From JADCCX01 sp031373545 (lineage in GTDB: Bacteria > Pseudomonadota > Alphaproteobacteria > Rhizobiales > Beijerinckiaceae): a stretch of DNA of 64,000 bases. The DNA is taken from NCBI GenBank assembly GCA_031373545.1, contig JANMMT010000216.1:1-64000 (forward strand). The letters are read 5' to 3'. Below, piece by piece: positions 42,492-50,806 of the stretch. How positions within the stretch are numbered: position 1 is the stretch's first letter; the number at the start of each line of letters is the position of its first letter. Below the pieces are notes generated by a model, which ran no database searches, had not been told where the DNA came from, and worked only from the letters and a program-made list of their open reading frames with translations. The position numbers and the translations under genes were made by a program.

Positions 42492-43196
42492 CTATGCGGT
42501 CTTGAAAAACCGCTGCCCTTCGGCTGAGCCGATGTCGGCCAACACGGTTTCGCCCGCCAAGGCCGTCTGCCCCACGCTCACCATCGGCGCCGTGCCAACG
42601 GGGAGGTAGACATCCACGCGCGATCCGAAGCGGATCAGGCCAAAGCGCTCGCCCTGGGCCAGCACGGCCCCTTCCTTCGCGTGGTCGAAACTGACGATGC
42701 GCCGGGCAATCAGCCCGGCAATCTGCACCACACCCAGCTTGACCTGCCCCTGCTCCAGCACAAGGCTGCTGCGCTCATTGTCTTCGCTTGCCTTGTCGAG
42801 ATCGGCGCTCAGAAACAGCCCGGGTTTGTGCACCATCTTGATGATCCGCCCCGCCAGCGGCGCGCGGTTCACATGGCAATCAAACACCGACATGAAGATC
42901 GTGACACGGGGCAGCGGCTTGTCGCCCAAATCCAGCTCGGGCGGAGGCACGAAGGCCCCGATCAGGTCCACACGGCCATCGGCCGGGCTCACCACAAGAC
43001 CATCGCGCTGCGGCGTTACACGGGGCGGATCGCGGAAGAAATAGGCGCACCACGCCGTCAGGATCCAGCCCAGCCAGCCCAGCGGCGACCAGAGCCAACC
43101 CAGGATCATCGCGGCCAGCGCGAAGATGCCGATGAAGAGATAGCCCTCGGGATGGACGGGCACGATCTGTTTGCGAATGGAAGAGAAAATGGACAT
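42492..43196 (-). CDS. psd: Phosphatidylserine decarboxylase proenzyme
   Basis: Psd converts phosphatidylserine to phosphatidylethanolamine. The 234-residue short-type proenzyme has an N-terminal membrane region (about 20-50), SPADGRVDLIGAFVPPP, VTIFMSVFDCHVNRAPLAG, and the self-cleavage site in RFGSRVDVYLP, where the chain splits between Gly and Ser and the Ser becomes the pyruvoyl group. GGAG lies before the ATG at 43196; in-frame codons to 43217 are less likely. It sits between the Atm1-like exporter gene (39 bases upstream) and pssA, all on the minus strand. Confidence 0.95.
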   Translation of the reverse strand: MSIFSSIRKQIVPVHPEGYLFIGIFALAAMILGWLWSPLGWLGWILTAWCAYFFRDPPRVTPQRDGLVVSPADGRVDLIGAFVPPPELDLGDKPLPRVTIFMSVFDCHVNRAPLAGRIIKMVHKPGLFLSADLDKASEDNERSSLVLEQGQVKLGVVQIAGLIARRIVSFDHAKEGAVLAQGERFGLIRFGSRVDVYLPVGTAPMVSVGQTALAGETVLADIGSAEGQRFFKTA

Positions 43197-43235
43197 GAGG
43201 CTCCTTAACGGGCGCACAGGAAAATGGGAAGCGCC

Positions 43236-45155
43236 TCAACCATCCAGTTTCACGCGAACGGTCTCGCCCTCGGCTTCCGCCGCCCGCTTCAGGGTTTCGC
43301 GGGCCGCATCCGCCTCGCGCTGGCGGTTCCACATCGAGGCGTAGACGCCGTTTTGCGCCAGCAGCACATCATGGCGCCCGCGCTCGGCGATGACGCCCTT
43401 TTCAAGCACGATGATCTCGTCCGCGTTGACCACAGTGGACAGGCGGTGGGCGATGACGATTGTGGTGCGGTCCGCCGACACACGGTCGAGCGCTTCCTGA
43501 ATTTCGCGCTCGGTGTGGGTGTCGAGGGCCGAAGTGGCCTCGTCGAGCACCAGAATCGGCGGTGCCTTGAGGATCGTGCGGGCAATCGCCACACGCTGCT
43601 TTTCACCCCCCGACAGCTTCAGCCCGCGCTCGCCGACCTGGCTCTGATATCCCTCGGGCAGTTGTGCAATGAACCGATCGATCTGCGCCAGGCGCGCCGC
43701 CTCGCGAATGTCGTCTTCGCTCGCACCGGCGCGGCCATAGGCGATGTTGTAGAGGATGCTGTCGTTGAACAGCACGGTGTCCTGCGGCACCATGCCGATG
43801 GCATCGCGCAGCGAGGCCTGAGTCACGTTGCGGATGTCCTGGTCATCGATGAGAATACGCCCGCCGGAGATGTCGTAGAAGCGGTAGAGCAGCCGCGAGA
43901 TCGTCGACTTGCCTGCGCCCGAGGGTCCCACGATGGCGACAGTACCCCCCGGCGGCACCTCGAAGCTGATGCCCTTCAAAATCGGCCGCTCGGGGTTGTA
44001 GGCGAAGGTGACATTTTCAAAGCGCACCGCGCCCGCTGTCACGGCCAGCGCGGGCACGCCGGGCACATCCTCAACCTCGGCATTGGTGGACAAAATGTCG
44101 AACATCTTCTCGATGTCGACGAGGGCCTGCTTGATCTCGCGGTAGACCATTCCCATGAAATTGAGCGGTTGGTAGAGCTGGATCAGCATGGCGTTGATCA
44201 ACACGAAATCACCCACCGTGCCGCGCCCGGCCAGCACATCGCCCGCCGACATGGCCATGCAAGCCGTCAGGCCAGCTGTAAAGATGACCACTTGGCCCGA
44301 GTTGAGCATGGCGAGCGAGACGTAGCTTTTGGTGCTGGCTTTTTCATACACCGCCATGGAGCGATCGAAGCGGGCGTTCTCGCGCTTTTCAGCGCCGAAA
44401 TATTTGACTGTCTCATAGTTGAGCAGGCTGTCGATCGCCTTGGTATTGGCGTCCGTGTCGCTGTCATTCATCTGACGGCGGATGGCGATGCGCCAGTTGG
44501 TGGCCGACACCGTGAACCAGAGATACGCCGTGATCATCACCACGATCACCGCCACATAGCGCCAGTCATAGGCGAAGTAGAACACCCCGCAGACCAGTGT
44601 GAATTCGATGATTGTGGGAATGAGCGTGAGCAGCGCCATGCGCGACAGCTCCTCGATGCCGCGACGCCCGCGCTCCAGCACGCGGGTCAGACCGCCCGTC
44701 TTGCGCTCCAAATGAAAACGCAACGAGAGCTTGTGCATATGCTCGAAGGTCTTGTTCGCCAGCTTGCGCACGGCGTGCATGGACACCGCCGCGAAGATGC
44801 CATCCCGCAACTGCTGCAACAGCGCCATCGCCACGCGGGCCATGCCGTAGAGCACGGTTGCGGCGATGGGTGCGCCGATCAGCCACGGCAGCACGCTGGC
44901 AACCGTGATGCCGCCCCCCTGCCCTGCCGCGACCAGCGCATCCGTCGCCCACTTGAAAGTGAATGGCACCGTGATGGTGACCAGTTTGGCAATGAGAATG
45001 AACACGAAGGCCAGCACCACGCGGCCTTGCAGATCGCGCCTGTCCGATGGCCACAGATAGGGCCACAGCAGAATGAGCGTGCCGAGCATGGATTGATCAG
45101 CGGAAGGCTGCGGAGATGGGGGCGCCTTGGACGACGCCGGTGAAACAACGGACAT
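43236..45155 (-). CDS. Atm1/ABCB7-like ABC exporter (permease-ATPase)
   Basis: The 639-residue protein has an exporter membrane domain (about 25-340) and an ATPase domain with Walker A GPSGAGKST, signature LSGGEKQRVAIAR, Walker B PPILVLDEATSALD and switch VIAHRLSTV. NYETVKYFGAEKRE and FNDSILYNIAYGR place it in the Atm1/HMT1 group, which exports glutathione-derived or persulfide compounds and protects against heavy metals in bacteria such as Novosphingobium. The minus-strand order is this gene, psd, pssA. The relation to lipid genes is probably only positional. Confidence 0.9.
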   Translation of the reverse strand: MSVVSPASSKAPPSPQPSADQSMLGTLILLWPYLWPSDRRDLQGRVVLAFVFILIAKLVTITVPFTFKWATDALVAAGQGGGITVASVLPWLIGAPIAATVLYGMARVAMALLQQLRDGIFAAVSMHAVRKLANKTFEHMHKLSLRFHLERKTGGLTRVLERGRRGIEELSRMALLTLIPTIIEFTLVCGVFYFAYDWRYVAVIVVMITAYLWFTVSATNWRIAIRRQMNDSDTDANTKAIDSLLNYETVKYFGAEKRENARFDRSMAVYEKASTKSYVSLAMLNSGQVVIFTAGLTACMAMSAGDVLAGRGTVGDFVLINAMLIQLYQPLNFMGMVYREIKQALVDIEKMFDILSTNAEVEDVPGVPALAVTAGAVRFENVTFAYNPERPILKGISFEVPPGGTVAIVGPSGAGKSTISRLLYRFYDISGGRILIDDQDIRNVTQASLRDAIGMVPQDTVLFNDSILYNIAYGRAGASEDDIREAARLAQIDRFIAQLPEGYQSQVGERGLKLSGGEKQRVAIARTILKAPPILVLDEATSALDTHTEREIQEALDRVSADRTTIVIAHRLSTVVNADEIIVLEKGVIAERGRHDVLLAQNGVYASMWNRQREADAARETLKRAAEAEGETVRVKLDG

Positions 45156-45233
45156 TCAAACGATTCCAATCTTTCACGCTCATATAGGATGCGCGGATAG
45201 ACATTGCACGGTGGCGAAAAGGCCTACCTGAGA

Positions 45234-45692
45234 TCAAACGGGAGGAACCGGGTAGATCGCATCCGCACGCGCCTCGAAGGATTCGGCCATGCGGCGGAAC
45301 ACCGCCTCGAACACCGCGCCCGCCAGCAACTGAAAGGCGCGCGAACGGAAGGCATAATCGATGTCAAACACCACGTTGCAGCCTTTTGGCGCGGGTTCAA
45401 AGCTCCAGCGGTTTTCCAGATGGCTGAAGGGGCCATCCACATATTCCACCAGAATCTTGAGATTGGGGCGATCCAGCGCCACGCGGCTGGTGAAGCTCTC
45501 GCGGATCATCTTGTAACCGATGGACATATCGGCCAGCAACACTTCGGAGCCGTTCACACCCGTGGTCCGGCGGCGGATGGTGAGCGCACTGCACATCGGC
45601 ACGAACTCGGGATAGCGCTGCACATCCGCAACCAGATCAAACATCTGTTCGGGCGAATGGCGCACGGAGCGCGTGGTGACATAGCGCGGCAT
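45234..45692 (-). CDS. COQ10/RatA-like START domain protein
   Basis: A 152-residue protein with the polyketide cyclase/START fold: RSVRHSPEQMFDLVADVQRYPEFVP at the N-terminus (in two pieces), IRESFTSRVALDRP, and the late SFEARADAIYP. Relatives are mitochondrial COQ10, a ubiquinone-binding chaperone, and E. coli RatA, once described as a toxin. In alphaproteobacteria the ubiquinone-related role is more likely. ATG 45707 is an alternative start. It stands alone; the Atm1-like gene downstream starts 78 bases further on the same strand. Confidence 0.88.
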   Translation of the reverse strand: MPRYVTTRSVRHSPEQMFDLVADVQRYPEFVPMCSALTIRRRTTGVNGSEVLLADMSIGYKMIRESFTSRVALDRPNLKILVEYVDGPFSHLENRWSFEPAPKGCNVVFDIDYAFRSRAFQLLAGAVFEAVFRRMAESFEARADAIYPVPPV

Positions 45693-45805
45693 CAGACCAC
45701 GCCGCATTTCGATTGAACAATCAAAACAGCGGAAACGTGCTCCGCAACAATAACTTGGAGCATGTCCTTCTCCATTATCCGGGTCCCACTGATTTGCGAC
45801 ATGCC

Positions 45806-46384
45806 CTAACCGAAGACGCCCACGCCAATGAGATAGCGGTGGAGGCCAAAAATCATGGCGAGGTAAAACACCACGCCGCCAATAACCGCCGTGGCATCAT
45901 GGCCCGGGTTGGGAATGAGGGCAGGCCCCTCCTCTGCCGGGCGACGGCGCATGCTGATGAAGGCCACAACCGCCCAGGCCAGAAACGAACCAAACAGAAT
46001 GATGGACCCCAGATCACCGTTGGCCAACAGATGCGCCAGCGCCCATGTCTTGACCGCCAGAATCATGGGGTGCTTCAGCTGCGCCTTGATGAACCCATGA
46101 CCGAACGAAGACAGCAGCAGCGGCAAGGCCGGCAGCATGATCAGCGCCGCCAGATGGCGCGTCCAGGTCGGAGGATCCCACAGCGGGATGTACCCCGCGC
46201 TGCGGTAACTCGCGTATCCCCAGACGATCAGCACAAAGCCAATGAGCGAAAGCACACTGTAGACCACCTTGTAGATCTCCGGCCCGACCTTGGCGACCAG
46301 CGCCGCGCGATTGCCCCGCTGCATGCTGTAGCTGTGTGTGCCCAGAAACAGGATGAGGCCGGTCATGAGGATTAAAATTGTCAT
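45806..46384 (-). CDS. NnrU family membrane protein
   Basis: A 192-residue protein with about five or six membrane helices and the NnrU core: LGTHSYSMQRGNRAALVAK, LWDPPTWTRHLAALIM, and FGHGFIKAQLKHPMILAVKTWALAHLLANGD. NnrU was named from a denitrification cluster, and the fold resembles isoprenoid-modifying membrane enzymes such as Z-ISO, which bind haem; its role outside denitrification is unknown. No nitrogen oxide genes are nearby. ATG 46396 is an alternative start. Divergent from the HI0933-family flavoprotein gene. Confidence 0.88.
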   Translation of the reverse strand: MTILILMTGLILFLGTHSYSMQRGNRAALVAKVGPEIYKVVYSVLSLIGFVLIVWGYASYRSAGYIPLWDPPTWTRHLAALIMLPALPLLLSSFGHGFIKAQLKHPMILAVKTWALAHLLANGDLGSIILFGSFLAWAVVAFISMRRRPAEEGPALIPNPGHDATAVIGGVVFYLAMIFGLHRYLIGVGVFG

Positions 46385-46518
46385 ATTCTGGCGCATAGCA
46401 CATGTGCCCGCGCAAAATCATCACTCTTTCATACATAATCCATCGGCCGAAACTTGCATTACGACCCAGACAAGGCTTTGGCTGCGCCGTGCCTGATGCG
46501 GGCCGTGAAGGACCTCCC

Positions 46519-47709
46519 TTGACCTTTGAGACCACCACCGATGTGATTGTGCTGGGCGCGGGCGCGGCGGGCATGATGTGTGCCATCGAAGCCGGGCGGC
46601 GCGGCAAGCGTGTGCTGGTGCTCGACCACGCCAAGGCACCGGGCGAAAAAATCCGTATCTCTGGCGGCGGGCGCTGCAACTTCACCAATGTGCATTGCGG
46701 GCCCAAAAATTTTCTCTCCGACAATCCCTATTTCGCCATCTCGGCGCTCAAGGCCTACACGCCGCAGGATTTCATGGCTCAGGTCAAAAAGCGCGGCATT
46801 GCCTTTCACGAAAAAGCACTGGGCCAACTTTTTTGCGACGGTTCTGCGCGCGAGATCATCGCCATGCTGACCGATGCGATGGCCGAAGTGGGGGCCAAGT
46901 TGCTGCTGGACACGCACATCCACGCCATCACGCGCGAGGGGGTTGATTACTGCGTGCAAACCTCCGTCGGCCCCTTGTGCGCGCAGCGCCTTGTGGTGGC
47001 GACGGGCGGCAAATCCATCCCCAAAATGGGCGCGACGGGCCTGGGCTACGATCTGGCCAAGCAATTCGGCCACACGCTCACCGAAACGCGCCCTGCGCTG
47101 GTGCCCTTCACCTGGCCCGCCAACATGCTGGAGAACTGGGGCGGGTTGTCCGGCGTGTCGCTGCCAGTGCGCGCCACGTGCCACAAGGGTGTGTTTGATG
47201 AAGCGCTGCTGATGACCCACCGGGGCATCTCTGGCCCGGCCATGTTGCAGGTGTCCTCCTATTGGCGCGAGGGCGACGGCGTGGAAATCGACCTGCTGCC
47301 CGGCGTGGATGCGGCTGCCTATCTCAGGGCCGAGCGGACAATGCGGCCCAAAAGCGCCCCCTCGACAGCGCTCGCCGACATCATGCCCAAACGGCTGGCG
47401 CAACAACTGGGGGATGAACTCAAACTGGTGGGCGCGCGCCTGACGGACCTCAGCAACGGGGCCATCGACAAACTGGCGGCCAGCCTGAAGCGCTTCACCT
47501 TCACGCCCGGCGGCACAGAGGGCTACCGCACGGCGGAGGTGACGCTGGGCGGCGTGGTGACCGATGGTCTCAACCAGAAAACCATGGAGAGCAAACTGAG
47601 CCCCGGCCTGTTCTTCATCGGCGAGGTTGTGGACGTGACGGGACATCTGGGCGGGCATAATTTCCAGTGGGCCTGGGCCTCGGGCGCCGCCGCCGGACGG
47701 CATGTGTAG
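46519..47709 (+). CDS. HI0933/YhiN-family FAD-dependent oxidoreductase
   Basis: The 396-residue flavoprotein has the N-terminal dinucleotide fold VIVLGAGAAGMMCAIEAGRRG, the ISGGGRCNFTN signature, an FCDGSAREI segment, VVATGGKSIPKMGATGLGYDLA and the C-terminal GGVVTDGLNQKTMES with GHLGGHNFQWAW. Members bind FAD; their substrates are not known. I use a TTG start at 46519, preceded by GAAGGA, because it puts the Rossmann motif at the normal distance; the frame remains open upstream to 46402, and GTG 46489 is another choice. Its end is three bases from the convergent small gene. Confidence 0.88.
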   Translation: MTFETTTDVIVLGAGAAGMMCAIEAGRRGKRVLVLDHAKAPGEKIRISGGGRCNFTNVHCGPKNFLSDNPYFAISALKAYTPQDFMAQVKKRGIAFHEKALGQLFCDGSAREIIAMLTDAMAEVGAKLLLDTHIHAITREGVDYCVQTSVGPLCAQRLVVATGGKSIPKMGATGLGYDLAKQFGHTLTETRPALVPFTWPANMLENWGGLSGVSLPVRATCHKGVFDEALLMTHRGISGPAMLQVSSYWREGDGVEIDLLPGVDAAAYLRAERTMRPKSAPSTALADIMPKRLAQQLGDELKLVGARLTDLSNGAIDKLAASLKRFTFTPGGTEGYRTAEVTLGGVVTDGLNQKTMESKLSPGLFFIGEVVDVTGHLGGHNFQWAWASGAAAGRHV

Positions 47710-47712
47710 GGC

Positions 47713-47940
47713 TCAGCCCTTGCCTTCCAGAAAGGCCTCGACCTCATCGAGGTCTGCCGAATAATTGTAATCCTTGTTGCCAAACACGATCGCCAAGGTC
47801 TTGCCATCCCGCAGCATGTAGCCGCCGTGCGCGAGGATCAGCTTGTCAGGCTTTTGCGAGATCATGAAATGCAGCCCGAGGCGTGTGCACAGCCTGCGCA
47901 CGCGCCGCTCGCGTGATGGATCGGAGTTTTTGTAGCTCAT
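47713..47940 (-). CDS. Small conserved-looking protein of unknown function
   Basis: A 75-residue protein beginning MSYKNSDPSRERRVRRL, with a basic helical start, a GGYMLRDGKTLAIVFG strand-turn-strand piece and an acidic end DLDEVEAFLEGKG. Small proteins with a basic start, a GGYMIxD strand and DLDDVEAFL end occur in Bradyrhizobium relatives as hypotheticals. No membrane segment is present. The acidic end and basic start suggest a DNA- or RNA-binding role, but I cannot assign one. It ends three bases from the flavoprotein gene on the other strand. Confidence 0.65.
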   Translation of the reverse strand: MSYKNSDPSRERRVRRLCTRLGLHFMISQKPDKLILAHGGYMLRDGKTLAIVFGNKDYNYSADLDEVEAFLEGKG

Positions 47941-48027
47941 GGAATGTGGCTCACAGCGTGACTCGCATGGTTCGATTTGCCTTGCTCCAACACGATTTTA
48001 AAGAATCTTGCAATTGAAGCCATAACA

Positions 48028-48049
48028 GACTAGTTATCTGACTAGTTAT
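48028..48049 (+). promoter_or_regulatory. Direct-repeat operator candidate of the Phd/VapC pair
   Basis: GACTAGTTAT occurs twice with a period of 12 bases, and each copy holds the palindrome ACTAGT. The element is immediately upstream of the antitoxin start, where toxin-antitoxin operons usually bind their own antitoxin. The region 47941-48051 around it is AT-rich and should hold the promoter. Confidence 0.6.
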
Positions 48050-48063
48050 TTATGGGGCGCGAG

Positions 48064-48318
48064 ATGAAAAGCTGGCCAGTGCAGGATGCCAAGGCGCGAT
48101 TCAGCGAACTTCTGGAGAGTTGCATGACAGATGGACCGCAACTTGTGACCAAACGCGGTGCTGATGCGGCTGTGCTGGTTCCTGTCAAAGAATGGAAACG
48201 GTTGCAACAATCGACACGGCCGAGCCTCAAAGACCTGTTGCTTGCAGATTTTGCACGGTTCGATCTGAACATTCCACCACGTGGAAAACTGCGCAGACGC
48301 CCACCTGTTGAACTTTGA
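48064..48318 (+). CDS. Phd/YefM-family antitoxin
   Basis: An 84-residue antitoxin: SWPVQDAKARFSELLESC at the N-terminus is the typical DNA-binding Phd fold, with LVTKRGADAAVLVPVKEWKRL after it; the C-terminus (DLNIPPRGKLRRRP) should wrap around the toxin. The ATG at 48064 is preceded by GGGGCGCGAG; ATG 48052 would add four residues. The stop overlaps the toxin ATG by one base (TGATG), so production is coupled. Autoregulation through the repeats just upstream is likely. Confidence 0.9.
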   Translation: MKSWPVQDAKARFSELLESCMTDGPQLVTKRGADAAVLVPVKEWKRLQQSTRPSLKDLLLADFARFDLNIPPRGKLRRRPPVEL

Positions 48319-48734
48319 TGGCGATGTATCTGCTGGATACCAACGTCATTTCAGAACTGCGCCGCTCCAAACCGCACGGGGCGGTGCTGGCGTGGCTCAA
48401 CAGCGTCGATGACAAAGACCTGCATGTGTCTGCCGTGACCATCGGCGAGATACAGGCGGGCATCGAAATCACGCGGGAACAGGACAGAGCCAAGGCGGCA
48501 GAGATCGAGGCGTGGCTGAACCAGGTGGCAGGCACCTTCAATGTGATGCCTATGGATGCGCGAGCATTTCGCGCCTATGCGCGGCTGATGCACGGGCGGT
48601 CGGATGATCTGATTGAAGATGCAATGATTGCTGCGACGGCGTTGGTGCACGGGCTGGTGGTGGTGACGCGTAACGTGCGAGATTTTGACGGGATGGGCGT
48701 GAAGGTGCTTGATCCGTTTGGGTTTGGTGTATGA
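48318..48734 (+). CDS. VapC-like PIN-domain toxin (FitB type)
   Basis: A 138-residue PIN-domain ribonuclease. The acidic metal ligands are present: Asp7 in YLLDTNVISELRR, Glu44 in VSAVTIGEIQAG, Asp101 in DDLIEDAMIAATA, with Asp123 further on in RNVRDFDGMGV. Such toxins cut tRNA or rRNA when freed from the antitoxin. The pairing of a Phd-type antitoxin with a PIN toxin is common in alphaproteobacteria. The protein is intact, so the system is probably active. Confidence 0.93.
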   Translation: MAMYLLDTNVISELRRSKPHGAVLAWLNSVDDKDLHVSAVTIGEIQAGIEITREQDRAKAAEIEAWLNQVAGTFNVMPMDARAFRAYARLMHGRSDDLIEDAMIAATALVHGLVVVTRNVRDFDGMGVKVLDPFGFGV

Positions 48735-48750
48735 AGCAAGCTGTCTCCCC

Positions 48751-48847
48751 CGTCATTGCGAGCGCAGCGAAGCAATCCAGCACGATCTGTCAGCGTAGTA
48801 TGCAGCCGCAAGCTTGGTTCTGGATTGCTTTGTTCCTCGCAATGACG
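48751..48847. repeat. Dispersed palindromic repeat (about 97 bases)
   Basis: Outer arms at 48751-48780 and 48820-48847 are near-perfect inverted copies: CGTCATTGCGAG at one end and CTCGCAATGACG at the other, continued inwards by GAAGCAATCCAG and CTGGATTGCTTT. The 39-base centre is not palindromic. Elements with this CGTCATTGCGAG...AAGCAATCCAG core are widespread intergenic repeats in alphaproteobacteria and look like small non-coding, RNA-folding or MITE-like units. It lies between the VapC-type toxin gene and the lone HicB-like gene. Open frames crossing it are artefacts. Confidence 0.85.
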
Positions 48848-48868
48848 AGCGGGCGGAGCCATCGGCAC

Positions 48869-49075
48869 TCAGACATGCTGCGCGACTGTGAAGGTGGTCA
48901 CGAGAGGTGTAGCAAAGTACTGCGCCGGAGATTCTTCGAGATATAATTCTACTGCTTCGCGCAAATTGATCAACGCGCTTTCGACTGTTTCACCCTCGGT
49001 GGTCGTGCCCGTTTCGGGGTTGAGGGCGATGTAGCCGCCCTCAACGGAGGGCATGAGAACCGCTGTCATTTGCAT
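48869..49075 (-). CDS. HicB-like antitoxin, no HicA partner
   Basis: A 68-residue protein reading MQMTAVLMPSVEGGYIAL, then GTTTEGETVESALINLREAVELYLEE and PLVTTFTV, which is the partial RNase H-like fold of HicB antitoxins. It has no helix-turn-helix C-terminus. HicA, the usual small RNA-cleaving partner, would be expected directly upstream or downstream but is absent: guaA ends 56 bases upstream and the dispersed repeat lies downstream. It may be an orphan left after loss of hicA, or act alone. Start is uncertain (ATG 49090, 49075 or 49069). Confidence 0.75.
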   Translation of the reverse strand: MQMTAVLMPSVEGGYIALNPETGTTTEGETVESALINLREAVELYLEESPAQYFATPLVTTFTVAQHV

Positions 49076-49130
49076 CGCAAGATGAGACATATAGGGAAGG
49101 CAACAGTTTGGGACGAAGGTCTCAAGTTCA

Positions 49131-50705
49131 TCACTCCCACTCAATCGTGCCCGGCGGCTTGCTGGTCACGTCATACACCACCCGGTTGACCCCCTTCACC
49201 TCGTTGATGATGCGCGTGGCGCAGCGGCCGAGAAACGCCATGTCGTAGGGATAGAAATCCGCCGTCATGCCGTCCACCGAGGTCACAGCGCGCAGGCCCA
49301 GCACGTGGTCGTAGGTGCGCCCATCGCCCATGACCCCCACGGTGCGCACGGGCAGCAGCACGGCGAAGGCCTGCCAAATCGTATCGTAAAGTCCTGCTTT
49401 TCGGATTTCATCGAGATAGATCGCGTCAGCCTTGCGCAGGATATCGCATTTCTCCTGCGTGACTTCGCCCGGAATGCGGATGGCGAGGCCGGGACCGGGA
49501 AAAGGATGGCGGCCTACGAACGCCGCTGGCAAGCCAAGCTCGCGGCCCAGCGCGCGCACCTCATCCTTGAACAACTCTCGCAGGGGCTCCACCAGCTTCA
49601 TGTTCATGCGCGCGGGCAGACCGCCCACATTGTGGTGGCTCTTGATGGTAACGGACGGCCCGCCGGAAAAGCTGACACTCTCGATCACATCGGGATAGAG
49701 CGTCCCTTGGGCGAGAAACTCTGGCGCACCCTTGCCGTCACTTGCAATTTTCTTGGCTTCCGCATCGAACACATCAATGAAGAGCCTGCCGATGGTCTTG
49801 CGCTTGGCTTCGGGGTCGGACACACCCGCCAATGCACCCAAAAACAGCGCGCTTGCATCCACCGCCACCAGCGGGATGTTGTACGAGCCGCGAAACAGGT
49901 TCACGACCTCCTCGGTCTCGCCTTGGCGCATGAGCCCGTGATCGACGTAAACGCAGGTCAATTGATCGCCAATCGCCTCGTGGATCAGCACGGCGGCAAC
50001 AGCTGAGTCGACCCCGCCCGACAGCCCGCAGATGACGCGGCCCGTGCCGACCTGCGCGCGGATTTTCGCCACCATTTCGGCGCGGTAAGCGGACATGGAC
50101 CAATCGGGCGTGATGCCTGCGATTGTGGTCACAAAGTTGGCGATCAGCTTGACACCATCCGGCGTGTGCACCACCTCGGGGTGGAACATGGTGGTGTAGA
50201 TGCGCCGCGCTTCATCGGAGGCAATCGCAAACGGCGCATTCTCGGAGGTGGCTTTCACCGTGAAGCCCTCGGGCAGCGCCGTCACGCGGTCGCCGTGGCT
50301 CATCCACACGGGGTAGCGCTGGCCCACCTGCCAGACCCCGTCGAACAGCGCGCTCTCGGCCTTGATCTCGATGTCGGCGCGGCCAAACTCCGCTGCATGG
50401 CCGCCCTCCACCGCGCCGCCCAACTGCACCGCTGTGGTCTGCTGGCCGTAGCAGATGGCCATGATCGGCAGGCCTGCGTCGAACACCGCTTGGGGCGCGC
50501 GCGGGCTCCCCGCCTCAGTCACGGAGGCTGGCCCGCCCGACAGGATCACCGCTTGGGGCTTGAGCGCATGAAAGGCCGCTTCGGCGTTCTGGAACGGATG
50601 GATTTCGCAATACACCCCCACTTCGCGCACACGCCGCGCGATGAGCTGTGTCACCTGCGAGCCAAAATCGATGATGAGGATGGTGTTGTGCGCGGGGGTT
50701 GTCAT
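49131..50705 (-). CDS. guaA: GMP synthase (glutamine-hydrolysing)
   Basis: GuaA aminates XMP to GMP. The 524-residue protein has the class I glutamine amidotransferase domain (about 1-205, nucleophile in MAICYGQQTTA and HPEVVHTPDG), the ATP-pyrophosphatase P-loop CGLSGGVDSAVAAVLIHEA, and the dimerisation domain ending ITSKPPGTIEWE-like (VTSKPPGTIEWE). All regions look intact. It starts 101 bases from the divergent puuE-type gene. Confidence 0.97.
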   Translation of the reverse strand: MTTPAHNTILIIDFGSQVTQLIARRVREVGVYCEIHPFQNAEAAFHALKPQAVILSGGPASVTEAGSPRAPQAVFDAGLPIMAICYGQQTTAVQLGGAVEGGHAAEFGRADIEIKAESALFDGVWQVGQRYPVWMSHGDRVTALPEGFTVKATSENAPFAIASDEARRIYTTMFHPEVVHTPDGVKLIANFVTTIAGITPDWSMSAYRAEMVAKIRAQVGTGRVICGLSGGVDSAVAAVLIHEAIGDQLTCVYVDHGLMRQGETEEVVNLFRGSYNIPLVAVDASALFLGALAGVSDPEAKRKTIGRLFIDVFDAEAKKIASDGKGAPEFLAQGTLYPDVIESVSFSGGPSVTIKSHHNVGGLPARMNMKLVEPLRELFKDEVRALGRELGLPAAFVGRHPFPGPGLAIRIPGEVTQEKCDILRKADAIYLDEIRKAGLYDTIWQAFAVLLPVRTVGVMGDGRTYDHVLGLRAVTSVDGMTADFYPYDMAFLGRCATRIINEVKGVNRVVYDVTSKPPGTIEWE

Positions 50706-50806
50706 GCTTCAAGCGTTTAGTCGCGAAGGCTGTGCTGGGCAACGCCGGGGCTTGATCATTGCTCCACATAAGCACAGAGAAATTCCCAGCGCACCGGAGC
50801 AGATCC

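Noticed and set aside
43224..45143. Open frame of about 640 codons antisense to the Atm1-like exporter
   Set aside because: Composition is biased to His/Arg/Gly/Gln, it mirrors the exporter gene exactly, and it has no ribosome site.
45234..45692. Assignment as a RatA-type toxin
   Set aside because: The START fold is shared, but in alphaproteobacteria it fits the COQ10-like ubiquinone role better, and there is no partner gene.
48731..48946. Short frames across the palindromic repeat after the VapC gene
   Set aside because: They are read from the repeat itself and have no ribosome site or conserved protein pattern.
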